Part shown: one piece after another, positions 13,103 through 15,547 of the stretch
Numbering within the stretch: position 1 is the stretch's first letter
How the letters are laid out: every line of letters begins with the position of its first letter
Assembly (NCBI GenBank): GCA_046593875.1
Contig: JBKJQQ010000229.1
Coordinates: forward strand, 1 to 15,547
Length of the DNA: 15,547 bases
Source of the DNA: SCTD01 sp046593875
GTDB lineage: Bacteria; Actinomycetota; Actinomycetes; Mycobacteriales; SCTD01
Direction of reading: 5' to 3'
The notes under the pieces: model-generated
The model's input: the letters and a program-made list of their open reading frames with translations, nothing else
Databases searched by the model: none
What the model was told of the DNA's origin: nothing
Translations under genes and position numbers: made by a program

Positions 13103-14491
13103 ATGAACGTCTCCCGCCGCACCGTCCTGAAGGCCGGCGCCGCCTCCGGCGCGCTCCTGCTGGCCCGCCCTGCCCTCGCGAAGCCGCTCGGCCCGGCGTC
13201 GGAGTTCGCCACCTCGCGGCAGAGCCGGCTGTTCCCCGGCACCAGCCTGGTGCACGCCGACCTGCACAACCACACGCTCTACAGCGATGGCGACGGCGAC
13301 CCGGCGCGGGCCTTCGCCTCCATGCGCGCGGCCGGTGTCGACGCCGCCGCGCTCACCGACCACGCGACGGTCAGCAAGGCGCTCGGCCAGGTCGAGGGGC
13401 CGTGCCGCGACGGGGCGTGCGGCGGGCTCGAGGGCATGACCGAGCAGCGCTGGGCCAGGACCCGGGAGCTCGCCGACGGCGCGAGCGTGGACCACTCCTT
13501 CACCGCCGTCCGCGGCTTCGAGTGGTCCAGCCCGACGCTCGGGCACGTCAACGTCTGGTTCACCGAGGACTGGGTCGACCCGCTCTCCACGAACGGCAAC
13601 ACCACGGGCGAGGGCCTGGGGCAGTTCGCGCACGGGGTGCCCGGGCTCGGCCCGCTGCTGACCCCCGCGCTGGACGCCGCCGTGCGCGCCGTCCCCGCCC
13701 GGGGCCTCGGCATGAAGGGCTTCTACGACTGGCTGGACCGCGCGCCCACCCCCGCGCCGGTGGCCTCGGCGGTGCTGTCCGGCGGGCGCGACGGACTCGC
13801 CGGCTTCAACCACCCCGGGCGCGAGCGGGGCCGCTTCAGCCGCTTCGCCTACGACGCCCGCCTGGCCGATCGTCTCGTCAGCATGGAGGTCTTCAACCGC
13901 GGCGAGGACTACCTGTTCGAGGGCACCGACGAGGGTCAGGGCTCGCCGCTCGTGGAGTGCCTGGACGCCGGGTGGCGCGTCGGCCTGCTCGGCGTCAGCG
14001 ACGAGCACGGCACCGACTGGGGCTACCCCGACGGCAAGGGGCGCACCGGCCTGTACGTCCGCGAGCTGACCCGCGCCGGTCTGCGCGAGGCCATGTCCGC
14101 ACGGCGCTTCTTCTCCACCCGGCTGCGCGGGCTGCGCTTCGGCGCCGCGGCCAACGGCAGGCAGATGGGCTCGGTCGTCCCGCACCGCAGCGGGCTGATG
14201 CGCTTCACCGTCGACGTCGACCGCGGCAAGGCCTTCGCGGGTACCCCCCTGGACGTGCAGGTGCTCATGACCGGTACGCCGCTCCCGACCGTGGTGCACA
14301 CCGAGCGCATCACGGTGCCGGCGGGCGAGGCGCTGGTCCGCTTCGACGCACCCGTCGACGTCGCCGACGGCCGCTGGGTGGTCCTGCGGCTGACGGACCC
14401 GAGCGCGAAGGCCGACGGCCGGGCTCCCGCGGCGTACGCCACCTCCGGCAGCGCGATCGCCTACGCCGCACCGTTCTTCCTCGAGCCCTGA
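13103..14491 (+). CDS. Tat-exported PHP-domain metallohydrolase (CehA/McbA-like)
   Basis: The 462-aa protein begins with a Tat signal, SRRTVLKAGAASGALLLA, ending near ARPALA, so it is probably exported folded. The PHP metal site is evident: HADLHNHTLYSDG with His55, His57 and Asp62, then AALTDHA (Asp86, His87), FNHPGRERGRF, SMEVFNRGEDY and LLGVSDEHGTDW towards the C terminus of the domain. The last 110 residues look like a beta-rich accessory domain. PHP proteins hydrolyse phosphoesters with two or three metals; exported members of this group have few defined substrates. The Pho box and the position beside phoD suggest phosphate scavenging from an extracellular phosphodiester or phosphomonoester. 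ATG at 13103 is supported by GGAGAAG; the open frame upstream lacks support. It converges on the GDPD gene with 9 bp between stops. Confidence 0.88.
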   Translation: MNVSRRTVLKAGAASGALLLARPALAKPLGPASEFATSRQSRLFPGTSLVHADLHNHTLYSDGDGDPARAFASMRAAGVDAAALTDHATVSKALGQVEGPCRDGACGGLEGMTEQRWARTRELADGASVDHSFTAVRGFEWSSPTLGHVNVWFTEDWVDPLSTNGNTTGEGLGQFAHGVPGLGPLLTPALDAAVRAVPARGLGMKGFYDWLDRAPTPAPVASAVLSGGRDGLAGFNHPGRERGRFSRFAYDARLADRLVSMEVFNRGEDYLFEGTDEGQGSPLVECLDAGWRVGLLGVSDEHGTDWGYPDGKGRTGLYVRELTRAGLREAMSARRFFSTRLRGLRFGAAANGRQMGSVVPHRSGLMRFTVDVDRGKAFAGTPLDVQVLMTGTPLPTVVHTERITVPAGEALVRFDAPVDVADGRWVVLRLTDPSAKADGRAPAAYATSGSAIAYAAPFFLEP

Positions 14492-14500
14492 CGGCCCGCG

Positions 14501-15220
14501 CTACGCGGAAGCGCGCCGGGCGACCAGAGCGAAGCGGGCGACGCGGGGGGTGTCGGTGATGACGGCCTGCACGCCGAGCAGCGCGCAGCGGCGCAGGTCC
14601 CGGGGCCGGTTCACCGTCCACGGGATGACCGCGAGGCCGGCCTCCCGCGCTGCGGCCACCGTCTCGGGGTGCGCCAGCAGGTCGCTCACGTGCGGGTGCA
14701 CCTGGTCGTGACCGCCGAGGACGGCGCGGCGCAGCACGGCTGTGGCCAGGCAGCCCTGGTCGCCGAGCAGCGCGGTGCGCAGCCCGAGGTGCGCCGGCGC
14801 CAGCATCCGGACGGCGCGCACGAGGGCGGCGTCGAAGGAGGAGACGGTCACGTCCAGGGGCAGCCCGGCGGCGTGCAGGATCAGCAGTCGCTCCACCAGC
14901 ACCTGGGCGCTGCGCACCGGCCCGGTCTTGAGCTCCAGCACGACCGGGCGGCCCGCCGCGGCGGCCAGCACCCACTCGACGCGGGCCAGCGCGGGCGCAC
15001 AGGCGCGGAGCTCGTCCCAGCCGGTGGTCGCCACGGGCAGCGGCTGGGTACCGATCCGGGCCAGGTCCGGGTCGTGGCAGACGGCGAGCACGCCGTCCGC
15101 GGTCAGCCGGAGGTCGACCTCGACCCCGTCGGCGCCGCCGGCGAGGGCCGCGCTGATGGCGGGAATGGAGTTCTCGACGGTTCCGGACGTGGGCGAGCCG
15201 CGGTGGGCCAGGATGCGCAC
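14501..15220 (-). CDS. Glycerophosphodiester phosphodiesterase, cytoplasmic type
   Basis: The 239-aa enzyme hydrolyses deacylated phospholipids such as glycerophosphocholine to glycerol-3-phosphate and an alcohol. Motifs are LAHRGSPTSGTVENS (His6, Arg7, Glu16, Asn17) and GADGVEVDLRLTADGVLAVCHD (from residue 29; Glu34, Asp36 as metal ligands, His49 and Asp50), later VLELK and the closing IPWTVNRPRD and GVQAVITDTP. No signal peptide is present, so it works on phosphodiesters that enter the cell, unlike exported GlpQ. GTG at 15220-15218 gives the usual N terminus just before the HRG motif; no distinct ribosome binding site is seen beyond GGAG touching the start. A 26-bp palindrome ends 15 nt upstream. 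No Pho box was found. Confidence 0.9.
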   Translation of the reverse strand: MRILAHRGSPTSGTVENSIPAISAALAGGADGVEVDLRLTADGVLAVCHDPDLARIGTQPLPVATTGWDELRACAPALARVEWVLAAAAGRPVVLELKTGPVRSAQVLVERLLILHAAGLPLDVTVSSFDAALVRAVRMLAPAHLGLRTALLGDQGCLATAVLRRAVLGGHDQVHPHVSDLLAHPETVAAAREAGLAVIPWTVNRPRDLRRCALLGVQAVITDTPRVARFALVARRASA

Positions 15221-15235
15221 GCTCCGAGGGTGGTC

Positions 15236-15261
15236 GACGGGGGTGTCCGGACACCCCCGTC
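15236..15261. promoter_or_regulatory. 26-bp perfect palindrome upstream of the GDPD gene
   Basis: The half-site GACGGGGGTGTCC (15236-15248) is followed immediately by its exact reverse complement (15249-15261). It lies 15 nt before the GDPD start. Its length, perfect symmetry and lack of a loop are those of a dimeric repressor operator more than of an RNA hairpin. Regulator unknown. Confidence 0.6.
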
Positions 15262-15346
15262 CAGGTGGACGGCGGACGTCGGTCCGGTGCCGACGCGCGC
15301 AGACCGCCGCCTCTCGCGCCTGGCCCTTGCGCCGATGATCTAACAC

Positions 15347-15359
15347 CGCTAACTTAGCG
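15347..15359 (+). promoter_or_regulatory. Operator-like palindrome and -10 upstream of the MMPL gene
   Basis: CGCTAACTTAGCG is a perfect 6+1+6 palindrome in a short AT-richer patch (15338-15360) that is rare in this window. It overlaps TAACTT (15350-15355), a TANNNT -10 that would start transcription about 27 nt before the ATG. TetR-family repressors often control MMPL genes from such sites; the regulator is not visible. Confidence 0.45.
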
Positions 15360-15388
15360 ACGTTCACATCGTTGCTCTGGGGGATCCG

Positions 15389-15547
15389 ATGCTGCTGACC
15401 CGTCTCGCCGGCCTGGCGGTCGCTCGCCGTCGCCTCGTCCTCGTCGTGACCGCGCTGTTCCTCGCCGTCGCCGGCGCCCTGGGTGGCGGCGTCGCCGCCG
15501 AGCTGTCCGGGGGCGGCTTCGACGACCCCGACGCCGAGTCGGTCAAG
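15389..15547 (+). CDS. MMPL/RND-family transporter, N-terminal fragment
   Basis: The 53 visible residues run off the window. A basic start (TRLAGLAVARRRLVL) leads into a first membrane helix (LVLVVTALFLAVAGALGGGV) and then LSGGGFDDPDAESVK, the typical opening of actinobacterial MMPL transporters, in which the first helix is followed by an extracytoplasmic G-F-D-P-S-like motif. MMPL proteins export lipids or drugs across the membrane. ATG at 15389 has GGGGGA 5 nt upstream. It is divergent from the GDPD gene across 168 bp. Substrate cannot be inferred, and the link to the phosphate genes is positional only. Confidence 0.8.
   Translation, partial: MLLTRLAGLAVARRRLVLVVTALFLAVAGALGGGVAAELSGGGFDDPDAESVK

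Noticed and set aside
12971..14299. Open frame of 442 codons on the minus strand opposite the PHP gene
   Set aside because: Low-complexity shadow of a gene with clear motifs; no start signal or homology seen.
15261..15281. GTCCACCTGG upstream of GDPD as a Pho box
   Set aside because: One mismatch in the core and no neighbouring unit in register; the palindrome beside it is the stronger signal.
15362..15384. GTTCACATCGT before the MMPL gene as a Pho box
   Set aside because: The following 11 nt do not resemble a second unit, and the site lies between the -10 and the start codon.

Overview
The window is very GC-rich and reads as the chromosome of a high-GC actinobacterium. It carries mycothiol synthase (mshD), a GlnR-type regulator, Tat-exported phosphatases, an MMPL transporter, GTG/TTG starts and several apparently leaderless genes. 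I cannot place it below the class. The order glnR, two-component system, mshD, pst genes matches what I recall from Streptomyces and mycobacteria, so the left half looks like a conserved actinobacterial neighbourhood.

Layout. 1-998: the 3' end of an OmpR-type regulator resembling GlnR, then a divergent pair of STAS-domain genes with a repeated operator-like motif between them. 983-3757: a tightly overlapping set of response regulator, a 56-codon ORF made of two palindromic repeats, sensor kinase and GerMN lipoprotein. 3782-4741: mshD with a histidine-rich insertion. 4776-9129: the high-affinity phosphate transporter, with pstS-pstC-pstA on the minus strand and pstB divergent on the plus strand. 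9195-10858: a small Pho-box gene converging on an arsR-aquaporin-arsC arsenic operon. 10949-14491: two Tat-exported phosphate-release enzymes, a PhoD phosphatase carrying a sortase signal and a PHP metallohydrolase, each behind a Pho box. 14501-15220: a cytoplasmic glycerophosphodiester phosphodiesterase on the minus strand. 15389-end: the start of an MMPL transporter.

How it works together. The centre is a phosphate-starvation and arsenate island. Four sites made of 11-nt direct repeats (consensus GTTCACC plus four bases) precede pstS, the small helical gene, phoD and the PHP gene, implying shared control by a PhoP/RegX3-type regulator that is not in the window. PhoD and the PHP enzyme would release phosphate outside the cell, PstSCAB would import it, and GDPD would recycle phosphodiesters inside. 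Arsenate enters through phosphate carriers; the adjacent ArsC can reduce it and the aquaporin-like channel can release arsenite. MshD makes mycothiol, a possible thiol partner for ArsC.

A recurring promoter layout, a TANNNT-like hexamer followed by exactly 7 nt and the start codon, is seen for mshD, the small gene, arsR and phoD. It suggests leaderless transcripts and helped choose starts. phoU and the phosphate-sensing two-component system are not present here.
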